This document shows positions 52,687 to 62,542 of a stretch of DNA of 64,000 nucleotides, one piece after another (position 1 is the first letter of the stretch; each line of letters begins with the position of its first letter). This DNA is from Robertmurraya korlensis (GTDB taxonomy: Bacteria; Bacillota; Bacilli; Bacillales; Cytobacillaceae), in the NCBI RefSeq assembly GCF_023715225.1, contig NZ_JAMBNS010000009.1:1-64000 (forward strand). Reading direction: 5' to 3'. The position numbers were made by a program, and so were the translations under genes. The notes under the pieces were generated by a model, which saw only the letters and a program-made list of their open reading frames with translations, searched no databases and had not been told where the DNA came from.

Positions 52687-53854
52687 ATTTATAGTTAATG
52701 GCAGCTGACAAGAGCGTTTTAGCAGCAACGAGTAGGGCTTGTTCATCAATGTCGAATTTCGGGTGATGATGTGGGTAAGCTACCTCGACACCAACAGGCT
52801 TCGCTCCAGTAAAGAAGAAGGTTCCTTTCACATGTTGTAAATAATAAGCGAAATCTTCTCCACCCATTTGCAACTCTGCTTCTTCCACTGCTTTAATGTC
52901 TTCTATATCATTTGCTAGTTGAACAAGATACTCCGTTTCTTCTTTATGGTTAACAACAGCAGGATATCCTTTTATATACTCATAGGAATACGAGCAGTCG
53001 GAGGCAATGCAAGTACCTTTCACAATGCGCTCGATTTCGTCAGCAATAAAATCACGAAGGTCTTCGTTAAATGTACGGACGGTACCGATTAATTTTGCTT
53101 TATCCGCAATTACGTTGAAGGCATTGTCTGCGACAAAGGATCCAACCGTTACAACCGCGGACTCTACTGGGCTGACACGTCTGCTAACGATTTGTTGTAA
53201 ATTGGATACGAGCTGGGCACCAACAACAATGGAATCCTTTGTTTTATGTGGCTGTGCTCCGTGTCCTCCTTTACCTTGGATGGTTATCACAAATCGATCT
53301 GCTGCTGCCATAATAGGACCTGTTCGGTATTGAATTTTCCCTGTGGGCTCGCTTGCCCACAAATGCGTTCCAAAGATAACATCTACTCCTTCTAGACAAC
53401 CTGCTTCAATCATGGATGCTGCTCCTCCAGGAGCATACTCTTCTGCATGTTGATGAATCATTATATATGTACCGTGAAGTTCATCTTTCAATTCATGAAG
53501 CACTTTAGCTAGGACAAGTAGGGAGGCAGTATGACCATCGTGCCCACAAGCATGCATAACACCTGGAACCGTTGATTTGTACGGAACATCCTTTTCATCT
53601 TGAATAGGAAGTGCATCAAAGTCTGCGCGCAAGGCAATTGTTTTTCCAGGATAGTTTCCTTGTATCGTTGCAACTACCCCATTGCCACCGACACCTCTTT
53701 GAACTTCCACACCGAGTTTTTCATAATATGATGCGATAAAGTTAGCTGTGTTCACTTCCTGAAAAGAAAGCTCTGGATGCTGATGCAAGTATCTTCGAAT
53801 TTCAACCATTTCAGGATAATAATCTTCTAGCTTTGTAAACAGTGTCGTAAGCAA
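52685..53854 (-). CDS. yhaA: M20-family amidohydrolase (YhaA-like)
   Basis: 389 aa from TTG at 53854 (SD AAAGGAG, 10 nt); the in-frame GTG at 53866 lies on the SD. Metal-binding motifs MHACGHDGHTA, MIHQHAEEYAPGG, FGTHLWA and YPHHHPKFDID, with a dimerisation domain about 185-300. Hydrolyses N-acyl amino acids or related amides. Follows ecsC as yhaA does in B. subtilis, where it is in opposite orientation or nearby. Confidence 0.92.
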   Translation of the reverse strand: MLTTLFTKLEDYYPEMVEIRRYLHQHPELSFQEVNTANFIASYYEKLGVEVQRGVGGNGVVATIQGNYPGKTIALRADFDALPIQDEKDVPYKSTVPGVMHACGHDGHTASLLVLAKVLHELKDELHGTYIMIHQHAEEYAPGGAASMIEAGCLEGVDVIFGTHLWASEPTGKIQYRTGPIMAAADRFVITIQGKGGHGAQPHKTKDSIVVGAQLVSNLQQIVSRRVSPVESAVVTVGSFVADNAFNVIADKAKLIGTVRTFNEDLRDFIADEIERIVKGTCIASDCSYSYEYIKGYPAVVNHKEETEYLVQLANDIEDIKAVEEAELQMGGEDFAYYLQHVKGTFFFTGAKPVGVEVAYPHHHPKFDIDEQALLVAAKTLLSAAINYK

Positions 53855-53931
53855 ATTAATCCCCACTCCTTTTACTAATTTCAGATAATTATAACATCTT
53901 TTTCACTAAAAAATGGTTCTTTGATATGAAA

Positions 53932-53966
53932 AAACGAAAGACTACCTAAAGGGTAGTCTTTCGTTT
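53932..53966. terminator. Bidirectional hairpin before the lactonase end
   Basis: AACGAAAGACTACC / GGGTAGTCTTTCGTT around TAAA; strong on the minus strand. Confidence 0.85.
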
Positions 53967-53967
53967 G

Positions 53968-55023
53968 TTAAATAGTTAAGAACTTTACGCAAACTGCATA
54001 GGGAACAGTAATGTCAGATTGCAGGAGACTTAATTTTCCTGACTCCTTGTCTCTAGCAAAAAGAACAAGATTGCCTGACTCTTGATTAGATGCAACAATA
54101 TATGATTCTGTCGGATCTAGTGCAAAGTCACGTGGCCAATCACCTTCTGTAGGTGTATGTTCTAAAAATGAAAGGGAACCATTTTCGTCTGCAACAAAGC
54201 TTGCAATACTATTATGTCCGCGATTTCCAGCGTACACAAAACGCCCATCGGAGCTGATGTGAATCGCGCTTCCTTGATTGTTTTCGGTAAAATCTGAAGG
54301 AAGTGTTGAAATCGCTTGAATTTGATTGAAGCTACCGTTAGTTGAATCGTATTGAAGAACGAGTACTTCTCCACTAAATTCTGTCATCACATAAGCGAGT
54401 GGTTTTGTTGGATGAAAGACAATATGTCTTGGGCCACTTCCAGGTTTCACAGAAAGTTCATAAACTGGCGATAATTGATCTTCTTTTAGTTCATATGTAA
54501 AGATCTTATCAATTCCAAGCTCAACTGCCACTACGTATTTTCCATCAGGAGTGAGGCCAGAGTAGTGTGTATGAGCCTTTTCCTGTCTAGGATCTGGACC
54601 GCTTCCTGTGTGCGCAACGCTTGAAGAAGCAGGTTGGATCTCACCCGTCTCTGGGTTTACCTTATGCACTTCAACTGTTCCTTTATGGTAGTTCGCGGTA
54701 TACAATGCGGTATTGCTTGGGTTTATTTCTAAGTGACAAGGAGGAGAACCAGCCGACCCCTGATCATTTATTTTTTGAAGCTTTCCCGTATCTTCTTCAA
54801 TGGAAAAAGAGGTTACTCCACCAAGATCCCCGTTTTTTGAAACGGAATAAAGAAATTTGTTATCTCCTGTAATAGAAACATAGGTAGGGTTTTCTATTTT
54901 ACCTGCAAGTTCAACCTCTTCTATTTTTCCAGCTTTTGTGTCTAATACAAAGCGATAAATCCCTTCACTATCACCTTTTGTGTACGTTCCCACATATCCA
55001 ATTACTTTATCAGCGCTACTCAA
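53968..55023 (-). CDS. pgl: Lactonase family protein (6-phosphogluconolactonase type, YkgB)
   Basis: 351 aa from TTG at 55023 (SD GGAGGGAA). Seven-bladed beta-propeller with repeated blades of the form TSFSIEEDTGKL, PCHLEINPSNTALYTANYH, GSGPRHIVFHPTKPLAYVMTE, NQGSAIHISSDGRFVYAGNRGHNSI and WPRDFALDPTESYIVASNQES. B. subtilis YkgB (about 349 aa) has 6-phosphogluconolactonase activity. Confidence 0.88.
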   Translation of the reverse strand: MSSADKVIGYVGTYTKGDSEGIYRFVLDTKAGKIEEVELAGKIENPTYVSITGDNKFLYSVSKNGDLGGVTSFSIEEDTGKLQKINDQGSAGSPPCHLEINPSNTALYTANYHKGTVEVHKVNPETGEIQPASSSVAHTGSGPDPRQEKAHTHYSGLTPDGKYVVAVELGIDKIFTYELKEDQLSPVYELSVKPGSGPRHIVFHPTKPLAYVMTEFSGEVLVLQYDSTNGSFNQIQAISTLPSDFTENNQGSAIHISSDGRFVYAGNRGHNSIASFVADENGSLSFLEHTPTEGDWPRDFALDPTESYIVASNQESGNLVLFARDKESGKLSLLQSDITVPYAVCVKFLTI

Positions 55024-55112
55024 GGCATTCCCTCCAATAAATTAATATACAATGTTATCCTATTCTTACAATCATTGAAAATCAAGAAGGAAGTCTTATT
55101 TTAATTATCAAC

Positions 55113-55141
55113 TTGACAAGAAATAGAGAGAAATGTTAACT
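55113..55141 (+). promoter_or_regulatory. Promoter of licR
   Basis: Perfect -35 TTGACA (55113-55118), 17-bp spacer, TTAACT (55136-55141). Confidence 0.65.
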
Positions 55142-55213
55142 TTTCAGAAAAGTCCGTAGAACGAAACAAAACATATTTTAGAAAGAAATAGATTCTAGGG
55201 GAGTAGGTTCGAA

Positions 55214-57139
55214 ATGATTATTTCTCGTCTCACGATGATACTCGGAGAACTAATGGGAGCGAAGGTGCCTATTACGAGCGAGTATTTAGCAAGTGTTATT
55301 AAAGTAACATCAAGAACCATTCGTAATGATATGAAAGACCTTCAGGCAATCCTTGAAAAGAACGGTGCAGATATTAAATCAGTAAGAGGAACAGGATATG
55401 AACTAGTTATAAATAACAATCAACAGTTCATTACCTTTATAAATGAAGTGTTTCAAGATACGGCTGAAACGAGCGTTGGAAGACCGGATTCACCTGAAGA
55501 ACGGATAAGGTATATTATTACGAGGCTACTTCTAACAAATAAATTTGTAAAGCTTGATCATTTAGCGGATGAAATATTTGTTAGTCGCTCTACGATTTTA
55601 AATGATGTAAAGGATATTAAGAAAATCCTCTCACGGTATGGATTAAGTCTAGAAAAGAAACCGAATTATGGTTTAAGGATCAAAGGTGATGAAGTCAAGG
55701 TCCGCTTTTGTATGTCCGATTATATTTTTAATAAAAAAAGGGACGAACTTGATATTGTGAATGAACAACTGAATATCCTAACCAAGGAAGAAATTCTAGT
55801 CATTCGAAACGTGATTTTAGCGCTTATTAGAGAGCATCATATTACCCTTTCTGATGTGGGATTAAATAATTTGATTATCCATGTAGCGATAGCTTGTAAG
55901 CGTATCCGTGAAGGGAATCATGTGTTATTGTATTCAGATGAGTTAAATGAAATCATTGGTCAAAAAGAATTTTCCGTTGCGGAAAAAATTGTGAAGAATC
56001 TAAGCGAAAGCCTCATGGTTGATTTTCCGGAAAATGAGATCGCCTATATAGCCATTCATCTGTTAGGTACGAAAATGATTGAAAAATCACCTGGTGAGCA
56101 AGTGGAGAGAGTAATCGATAAAAAAATTGCTCAGTTAGTATCTGACATTCTTGCAAAAATAGATGAAAAGCTGTCTTTAGGAATTAGCGAAGATAAGGAA
56201 CTCTTAGAACAAATGTGTCTTCATATTAAGCCAGCAATCAATCGTTACCGTTATGGAATGAATTTAAGAAATCCAATGATTAATGAAATCAAGGCCAATT
56301 ATCCAGTAGCATTTCAAGCAGGTCTCATTGCTGGTAAAGAGTTGAAAAAGCAACTTAGCATTGATATAGACGAGAATGAAATTGGATACCTAGCCCTCCA
56401 TATTGGAGTAGCCATTGAACGGAAGCAAATCCACCACGGTCCGAAAAGATGCTTAATTGTTTGTGCATCAGGAGTAGGTAGTGCGAGATTGCTTTACTAT
56501 AAGCTTCAGTCAACCTTTGGTCCAAAGCTTGATATTGTCGACACAACCGAATTTTATAAGCTTCAGCAAATGGATTTACATGATATTGATTTTATTATTA
56601 GTACAGTACCTATTCAGCAGAAACTGACTATTCCTGTCATCCATGTGAATACATTTTTAGGGGATCAAGATTTAATTAAAATTAGGTCGGCTGTGTCAGA
56701 GCAAACGACAACCCTCGAGTATACGAGGGAAGAACTAGTTTTCTTGCAGCAAGCCCTTCTCTCGAAAGATGAAGTATTATCTTACATGTTTTCGAATTTG
56801 AAAGAAATGGGTTTGATAGATGATGTTTTCATTGAATCAGTGAAGGAGAGGGAATCACTTTCTTCCACCTCCTTTGGAAATTTTGTTGCGATCCCACATC
56901 CATTAAATCCATTAACAGACGAGACTTTTTGGTCGATTTGTACCTTACAAAAGCCCATAGAGTGGGGCGATAAACAGGTACAATTTGTTTGTTTGCTTAG
57001 TGTCGAAAAGGATAGTAGCGGAGATTTACAAAGAATGTACGATATGCTCGGTAAAGTAATCGATGATCGTGAGTTGGTACAACAATTAATAAAGGCAAAG
57101 TCGTATCATGAATTTAAAGACACCTTCTTAAAGCTGTAG
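55214..57139 (+). CDS. licR: LicR, PTS-regulated transcriptional activator
   Basis: 641 aa, same length as B. subtilis LicR. Domains in order: two N-terminal HTH modules (about 5-60 and 90-150), PRD1 (about 185-285), PRD2 (about 300-400), EIIB-like domain (about 408-490, CLIVCASGVGSARLL), EIIA-like domain (about 500-640, VAIPHPLNPL with the phospho-His). PTS phosphorylation of PRDs by HPr and of EIIA by the EIIB component tunes activity. Drives the lic/beta-glucoside operon downstream. SD GGGGAGTAGG. Confidence 0.93.
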   Translation: MIISRLTMILGELMGAKVPITSEYLASVIKVTSRTIRNDMKDLQAILEKNGADIKSVRGTGYELVINNNQQFITFINEVFQDTAETSVGRPDSPEERIRYIITRLLLTNKFVKLDHLADEIFVSRSTILNDVKDIKKILSRYGLSLEKKPNYGLRIKGDEVKVRFCMSDYIFNKKRDELDIVNEQLNILTKEEILVIRNVILALIREHHITLSDVGLNNLIIHVAIACKRIREGNHVLLYSDELNEIIGQKEFSVAEKIVKNLSESLMVDFPENEIAYIAIHLLGTKMIEKSPGEQVERVIDKKIAQLVSDILAKIDEKLSLGISEDKELLEQMCLHIKPAINRYRYGMNLRNPMINEIKANYPVAFQAGLIAGKELKKQLSIDIDENEIGYLALHIGVAIERKQIHHGPKRCLIVCASGVGSARLLYYKLQSTFGPKLDIVDTTEFYKLQQMDLHDIDFIISTVPIQQKLTIPVIHVNTFLGDQDLIKIRSAVSEQTTTLEYTREELVFLQQALLSKDEVLSYMFSNLKEMGLIDDVFIESVKERESLSSTSFGNFVAIPHPLNPLTDETFWSICTLQKPIEWGDKQVQFVCLLSVEKDSSGDLQRMYDMLGKVIDDRELVQQLIKAKSYHEFKDTFLKL

Positions 57140-57209
57140 ATGCTGGTGTCTTTGCTTTTAAAAATGGAATTTGTTTGATTACTTTATGTGTTGTAAAGGA
57201 GGAATTTTG

Positions 57210-57515
57210 ATGAATATTTTATTATGCTGTGCAGCAGGCATGTCAACAAGCCTACTAGTAAGAAAAATGAATCAAATTTCAATCGACCAAGGTGAAAACA
57301 ATAAGATCTGGGCAGTACCCGGGGATGTTGTTTATAAACATATCAAAGACGCAGACGTGATCCTATTAGGTCCACAAGTTCGCCATTTACTTCCTGAACT
57401 AAAAAAGCTTGGAGAAGAAAAAGGTATTCCAGTAGATGTAATTAACACGGTTCATTATGGAACTTGTAATGGTGTTGAAGTTTTAGAATATGCAAAACTA
57501 TTAAAAAATAAGTAA
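57210..57515 (+). CDS. licB: PTS lactose/cellobiose EIIB, copy linked to licR
   Basis: 101 aa from ATG at 57210 (SD AAAGGAGG). Phospho-Cys motif [16 protein letters not shown] near residues 6-9; [15 protein letters not shown]. Transcribed with licR (70-nt gap) and followed by a terminator, so it is separated from the EIIC gene. Paralogue of the EIIB at 57757. Could serve as a signalling EIIB for LicR or as a second specificity. Confidence 0.9.
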   Translation: MNILLCCAAGMSTSLLVRKMNQISIDQGENNKIWAVPGDVVYKHIKDADVILLGPQVRHLLPELKKLGEEKGIPVDVINTVHYGTCNGVEVLEYAKLLKNK

Positions 57516-57520
57516 AGCAA

Positions 57521-57552
57521 AAAACAGGTAGATATACTCCCTGTTTTTTTTC
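57521..57552 (+). terminator. Terminator after licR-EIIB1
   Basis: AAAACAGG (57521-57528) / CCTGTTTT (57540-57547), T run. Confidence 0.85.
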
Positions 57553-57610
57553 TGTCAAAAAAGAATTCATATCCATTTCCTTTGAGAAACGGAAAAATGA
57601 TAGATGTAAG

Positions 57611-57624
57611 TGAAAACGTTTTAC
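57611..57624 (+). promoter_or_regulatory. CRE-like site before the lic operon
   Basis: TGAAAACGTTTTAC fits TGWAANCGNTNWCA at 12 of 14 positions around a perfect AAAACGTTTT core. It lies 133 bp before the second EIIB gene. Predicted CcpA-dependent repression. Confidence 0.55.
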
Positions 57625-57669
57625 ATTTACAATAAAGACATCAAGAAGAGACAACAAAGCAAAACAATA

Positions 57670-57705
57670 AAGTAAGATTTCTTGTTATCTGTTAATCTTT
57701 CACTT
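57670..57705. promoter_or_regulatory. Candidate LicR operator (imperfect inverted repeat)
   Basis: AAGTAAGAT (57670-57678) / ATCTTTCACTT (57695-57705), an interrupted palindrome between the CRE and the operon start. Only inference. Confidence 0.3.
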
Positions 57706-57756
57706 AAAGCTCTGAACTGTTAAGAGAGTCAATTGAAAATATTAGGAGGAAATATG

Positions 57757-58059
57757 ATGAACATTCTATTATGCTGTGCGGCAGGTATGTCAACAAGTTT
57801 ACTAGTAACAAAAATGGAAGCGGCTGCAAAGGAACAAGGCCTTGAGTCAAAAATTTGGGCAGTAAGTGCAGACCAAGTAAAGGCAAATATCGATCAAGCA
57901 GATGTGTTGCTTCTTGGACCACAAGTGCGTTACTTATTACCTCAAATGCAACAACTAGGAAACGAAAAGAATGTCCCAGTTGATTCTATTAACCCTATCC
58001 ACTATGGAATGTGTAATGGTGCCGAAGTGTTAAAAACAGCAGTATCACTGAAAAAATAA
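57757..58059 (+). CDS. licB: PTS lactose/cellobiose EIIB (LicB)
   Basis: 100 aa from ATG at 57757 (SD AGGAGG; ATG at 57754 also possible). Same [16 protein letters not shown] active-site motif as the upstream copy, [16 protein letters not shown]-terminal [11 protein letters not shown]. First gene of the catabolic lic operon; phosphorylates the incoming sugar via EIIC. Confidence 0.92.
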   Translation: MNILLCCAAGMSTSLLVTKMEAAAKEQGLESKIWAVSADQVKANIDQADVLLLGPQVRYLLPQMQQLGNEKNVPVDSINPIHYGMCNGAEVLKTAVSLKK

Positions 58060-58091
58060 TTATCTCTGTTTAGAGAAGGGAATGAAACGTG

Positions 58092-59420
58092 ATGAATAAG
58101 TTTTTAGGTTTCCTTGAATCAAAGTTTATGCCTTTTGCTGGTAAATTAGCGGCACAAAGACATTTAGGTGCTTTAAAAGATGGAATTATTCTAGCGATGC
58201 CAATGATTATTATCGGTTCTGTATTCCTAATCTTAGGGTTCCTACCAATTCCGGGTTATGCCGATTTCATGGCAAGCGTGTTCGGAGATCAATGGTTAGC
58301 AAAACTAATGTACCCAACTGATGCAACGTTTAACATGATGGGTCTTATCGCTGCATTCGGTATTGCGTATCGTCTAGCAGAGAGGTATGGCATTGACGCC
58401 ATTACAGCAGGGGTTATCTCACTGTGTGCGTTCTTACTAGCTACACCATTCAATGTACCATTTACTCCAGACGGAGCAACAGAAGCAATTGCAGTTGGAG
58501 GAGCTATTCCAGTCGCATTAATGGGAAGTAAAGGACTTTTCGTAGCCATCTTAATCGCTTTATTCTCAACAGAAGTGTATAACCTTATTCTTAAGAAAAA
58601 TATCGTTATTAAAATGCCAGATAGCGTACCACCGGCAGTAAGTAAATCGTTTGTAGCACTTGTTCCTGGTTTTATCGTTATTACTACGATCTTCCTTATT
58701 CGCTTAGTGATTGAATACTTTGGAATTAACAGTATTCATGACGTGGTTCAATTAGTACTTGGTAAACCACTTGGATTATTAGGTGGAAGCTTAATCGGAT
58801 CTATTTTTGCCTATATGCTTATTATGATGCTTTGGTCAGCAGGTCTTCACGGAACAAATATCGTTGGTGGTGTTCTAAACCCAGTTTGGTTAATGGCTAC
58901 AGAAGAAAACCAAATTGCATTCCGTGCAGGTGAGGAATTACCTAATATTTTCACAGCACAATTCTTTGAAATATTCATCAATATCGGTGGTACAGGTGCC
59001 ACATTTGGTCTAGCGTTACTCATGCTTTTCTGGGCACGAAGCCAACAAATGAAGGCGCTTGGTAAATTAGCGGCTGGTCCTGGAACATTCATGATCAATG
59101 AACCAATCATTTTCGGTACGCCAATTGTAATGAACCCATTACTAATCGTACCATTCTTCTTAACACCAATCGTACTTATCATTGTAACGTATTACTCAAT
59201 GAAATTAGGTTTAGTTGCTAAGCCAGCAGGTATCGCGATTCCATGGACAACGCCGCCAATTATTGGTGGATACCTAGCAACTGGAGGGAAAATTTCAGGA
59301 GCAATCATGCAGGCTGTGAACATCGTCATCGCATTTACGATCTACTTCCCGTTCTTCAGAATGTGGGATAAGATGAAGCAACAAGAAGAAGGCGGAGTAA
59401 ATACATCAAAAGTAAGCTAA
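58092..59420 (+). CDS. licC: PTS EIIC, LicC type
   Basis: 442 aa from ATG at 58092. About ten TM segments; conserved EIIC features GALKDGIILAMPMIIIGS, LHGTNIVGGVLNPVW, and FMINEPIIFGTPIVMNP. Translocates cellobiose/lichenan-type beta-glucosides. SD GAAGGGA. Confidence 0.94.
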   Translation: MNKFLGFLESKFMPFAGKLAAQRHLGALKDGIILAMPMIIIGSVFLILGFLPIPGYADFMASVFGDQWLAKLMYPTDATFNMMGLIAAFGIAYRLAERYGIDAITAGVISLCAFLLATPFNVPFTPDGATEAIAVGGAIPVALMGSKGLFVAILIALFSTEVYNLILKKNIVIKMPDSVPPAVSKSFVALVPGFIVITTIFLIRLVIEYFGINSIHDVVQLVLGKPLGLLGGSLIGSIFAYMLIMMLWSAGLHGTNIVGGVLNPVWLMATEENQIAFRAGEELPNIFTAQFFEIFINIGGTGATFGLALLMLFWARSQQMKALGKLAAGPGTFMINEPIIFGTPIVMNPLLIVPFFLTPIVLIIVTYYSMKLGLVAKPAGIAIPWTTPPIIGGYLATGGKISGAIMQAVNIVIAFTIYFPFFRMWDKMKQQEEGGVNTSKVS

Positions 59421-59440
59421 TTAACGTTTTAAAAAATAGC

Positions 59441-59478
59441 AAAAGTATTCTCACATGAGATTATGTGAGAATGCTTTT
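59441..59478 (+). terminator. Intercistronic hairpin licC-licA
   Basis: 16-bp stem AAAAGTATTCTCACAT (59441-59456) / ATGTGAGAATGCTTTT (59463-59478), one mismatch, followed by TTAT. Could be a partial terminator or a stabiliser within the operon. Confidence 0.65.
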
Positions 59479-59496
59479 TATACGGGGGGACTTACA

Positions 59497-59823
59497 ATGG
59501 CAACAATGGAAGAAACAGTATTTCAGATTATTTTACATGGTGGAAATGGAAAAAGCTCTTCGATGGAAGCGATCGCAGCAGCGAAGCGTGGAGATTTTAC
59601 GGAAGCAAGAGCTAAGCTTCAAGAGGCAGCAGATGCATTAAACGAAGCACACCATGTTCAAACATCATTGATTCAGGGCGAAATTAGAGGAGAAAAGGTA
59701 GAAATTTCTCTATTAATGGTGCATGCGCAAGATCACTTAATGAATGCAATTACACTAAAGGATTTAGCAACTGAATTTGTCGATTTGTACGAAACAATTA
59801 AGTTAGAGAAAGTTTCCAGCTAA
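59497..59823 (+). CDS. licA: PTS lactose/cellobiose EIIA (LicA)
   Basis: 108 aa from ATG at 59497 (SD GGGGGG). Trimeric helical EIIA of the Lac family: IILHGGNGKSSSMEAI, phospho-His in LLMVHAQDHLMNA. Passes phosphate from HPr to LicB. Confidence 0.93.
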   Translation: MATMEETVFQIILHGGNGKSSSMEAIAAAKRGDFTEARAKLQEAADALNEAHHVQTSLIQGEIRGEKVEISLLMVHAQDHLMNAITLKDLATEFVDLYETIKLEKVSS

Positions 59824-59872
59824 TAATTTGTTTCAGTAATTTCTTGGGGAAGAAGCATAATAACAAAGAATT

Positions 59873-61382
<1,510 letters not shown>

Positions 61383-61403
61383 GCATATTTGGAGGTTTTA
61401 ATT

Positions 61404-61670
61404 ATGGCAAAGAAAACTTTTACAGTTATTGATGAAACAGGGATTCATGCAAGACCAGCGACACTTCTTGTAAGTACGGCAAGTAAATTCAACTCAGATG
61501 TGAAACTAGCTTACAAGGAAAAGGAAGTTAACCTCAAGTCTATTATGGGTGTAATGTCTTTAGGAATTCCTAAAGGTGCATCAATTACAATTACAACTGA
61601 GGGTGCAGATGAAGAGGAAGCGTTAAAAGGTCTTACTGATGTATTAGCTAAAGAAGGACTTGCTGAATAA
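61404..61670 (+). CDS. ptsH: HPr phosphocarrier protein inside the lic operon
   Basis: 88 aa from ATG at 61404 (SD TTGGAGG). Intact HPr: H15 in TGIHARPAT (EI/PEP-dependent phosphorylation) and S46 in [13 protein letters not shown] (HPr kinase). Normally encoded with ptsI; here no ptsI follows and the gene sits 21 nt after the GH1 gene. It may be an additional, operon-dedicated HPr or the main one in an unusual place. Confidence 0.92.
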   Translation: MAKKTFTVIDETGIHARPATLLVSTASKFNSDVKLAYKEKEVNLKSIMGVMSLGIPKGASITITTEGADEEEALKGLTDVLAKEGLAE

Positions 61671-61675
61671 AATCG

Positions 61676-61708
61676 AGAAACCCCATTCAACTTTTGGATG
61701 GGGTTTCT
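61676..61708 (+). terminator. Hairpin after the HPr gene
   Basis: AGAAACCCCAT (61676-61686) / ATGGGGTTTCT (61698-61708); T tract weak, so read-through into the next gene is possible. Confidence 0.65.
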
Positions 61709-61726
61709 AATTGGGAGAGAAGATAC

Positions 61727-62506
61727 ATGTCCAAAAAAATGGTCTTTTTTGATATTGATGGAACATTATATAATGAAGAAAAAAAATTACCACAATCAGC
61801 AAAGGAAGCTATTCAGCAGTTAAAGAATCAAGGTCATGAAGTAGCTATTGCGACAGGGAGATCTCCATTTAATATCACTGAGATTCTTAAAGAGTTAGAA
61901 ATAGATAATTATGTAAGCTTTAATGGTCAGTATGTTGTATTAAATGGAGAAGTGATATACAAAAATCCAATCAACCTCTCCGTTTTAGAAGAGCTTACAA
62001 ATTATTCATCTAACAATCAACACCCAATCGTGTATCTAGATCACGAGGATATGAAAGGAAATGTAGAATCACATACCAAGTTAGAAGAAGCTGTGGGTTC
62101 TTTAAATGTGAGTGGGAAGGTTGGATATGATCCTCTTTACCATCGAGATCGTGAAATATTTCAATCCTTTTTAATCTATACAGATGAAGATCAAGTGGAT
62201 TATAAATCAGCCTTTCCTCAATTAGATTTTATCCGCTGGCATGAATATGCGGTTGATGTATTACCTGCTGGAGGATCAAAAGCGGTAGGAATTCAAGCAG
62301 CTATGAATCATTTTGGCATTTCACCTGAGCATGTGTATGCTTTTGGAGATGGATTAAATGATATTGAGATGCTTACCTTTGTTAAGAATAGCGTAGCAAT
62401 GGGAAATGCACACGAAAAGGCGAAAAGCGCTGCTAAATTCGTAACTAAGCATGTGGATGAAGATGGAATTGCCTACGGATTAGAATTGGTCGGGCTGTTG
62501 AAGTAA
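61727..62506 (+). CDS. Cof-type HAD phosphatase, YkrA-like
   Basis: 259 aa from ATG at 61727 (SD GGGAGAGAAG). HAD-IIB: motif I FFDIDGTLYNEE with both Asp, motif II ATGRSP, motif III SKAVGI, motif IV AFGDGLNDIEML. Complete catalytic set, unlike the YhaX homologue. Sugar-phosphate or FMN phosphatase by family; last gene of the lic unit. Confidence 0.88.
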   Translation: MSKKMVFFDIDGTLYNEEKKLPQSAKEAIQQLKNQGHEVAIATGRSPFNITEILKELEIDNYVSFNGQYVVLNGEVIYKNPINLSVLEELTNYSSNNQHPIVYLDHEDMKGNVESHTKLEEAVGSLNVSGKVGYDPLYHRDREIFQSFLIYTDEDQVDYKSAFPQLDFIRWHEYAVDVLPAGGSKAVGIQAAMNHFGISPEHVYAFGDGLNDIEMLTFVKNSVAMGNAHEKAKSAAKFVTKHVDEDGIAYGLELVGLLK

Positions 62507-62507
62507 A

Positions 62508-62541
62508 AAAACATCGTCAGAAAGAATCTGACGATGTTTTT
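62508..62541. terminator. Bidirectional terminator
   Basis: 14-bp stem AAAACATCGTCAGA / TCTGACGATGTTTT, 5-nt loop. Confidence 0.92.
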
Positions 62542-62542
62542 T

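Noticed and set aside
57600-57756. Ribonucleic antiterminator (BglG/LicT type) before the lic operon
   Set aside because: LicR has DNA-binding HTH domains rather than a co-antiterminator RNA-binding domain, and I see no terminator overlapping an imperfect RAT-like hairpin there.
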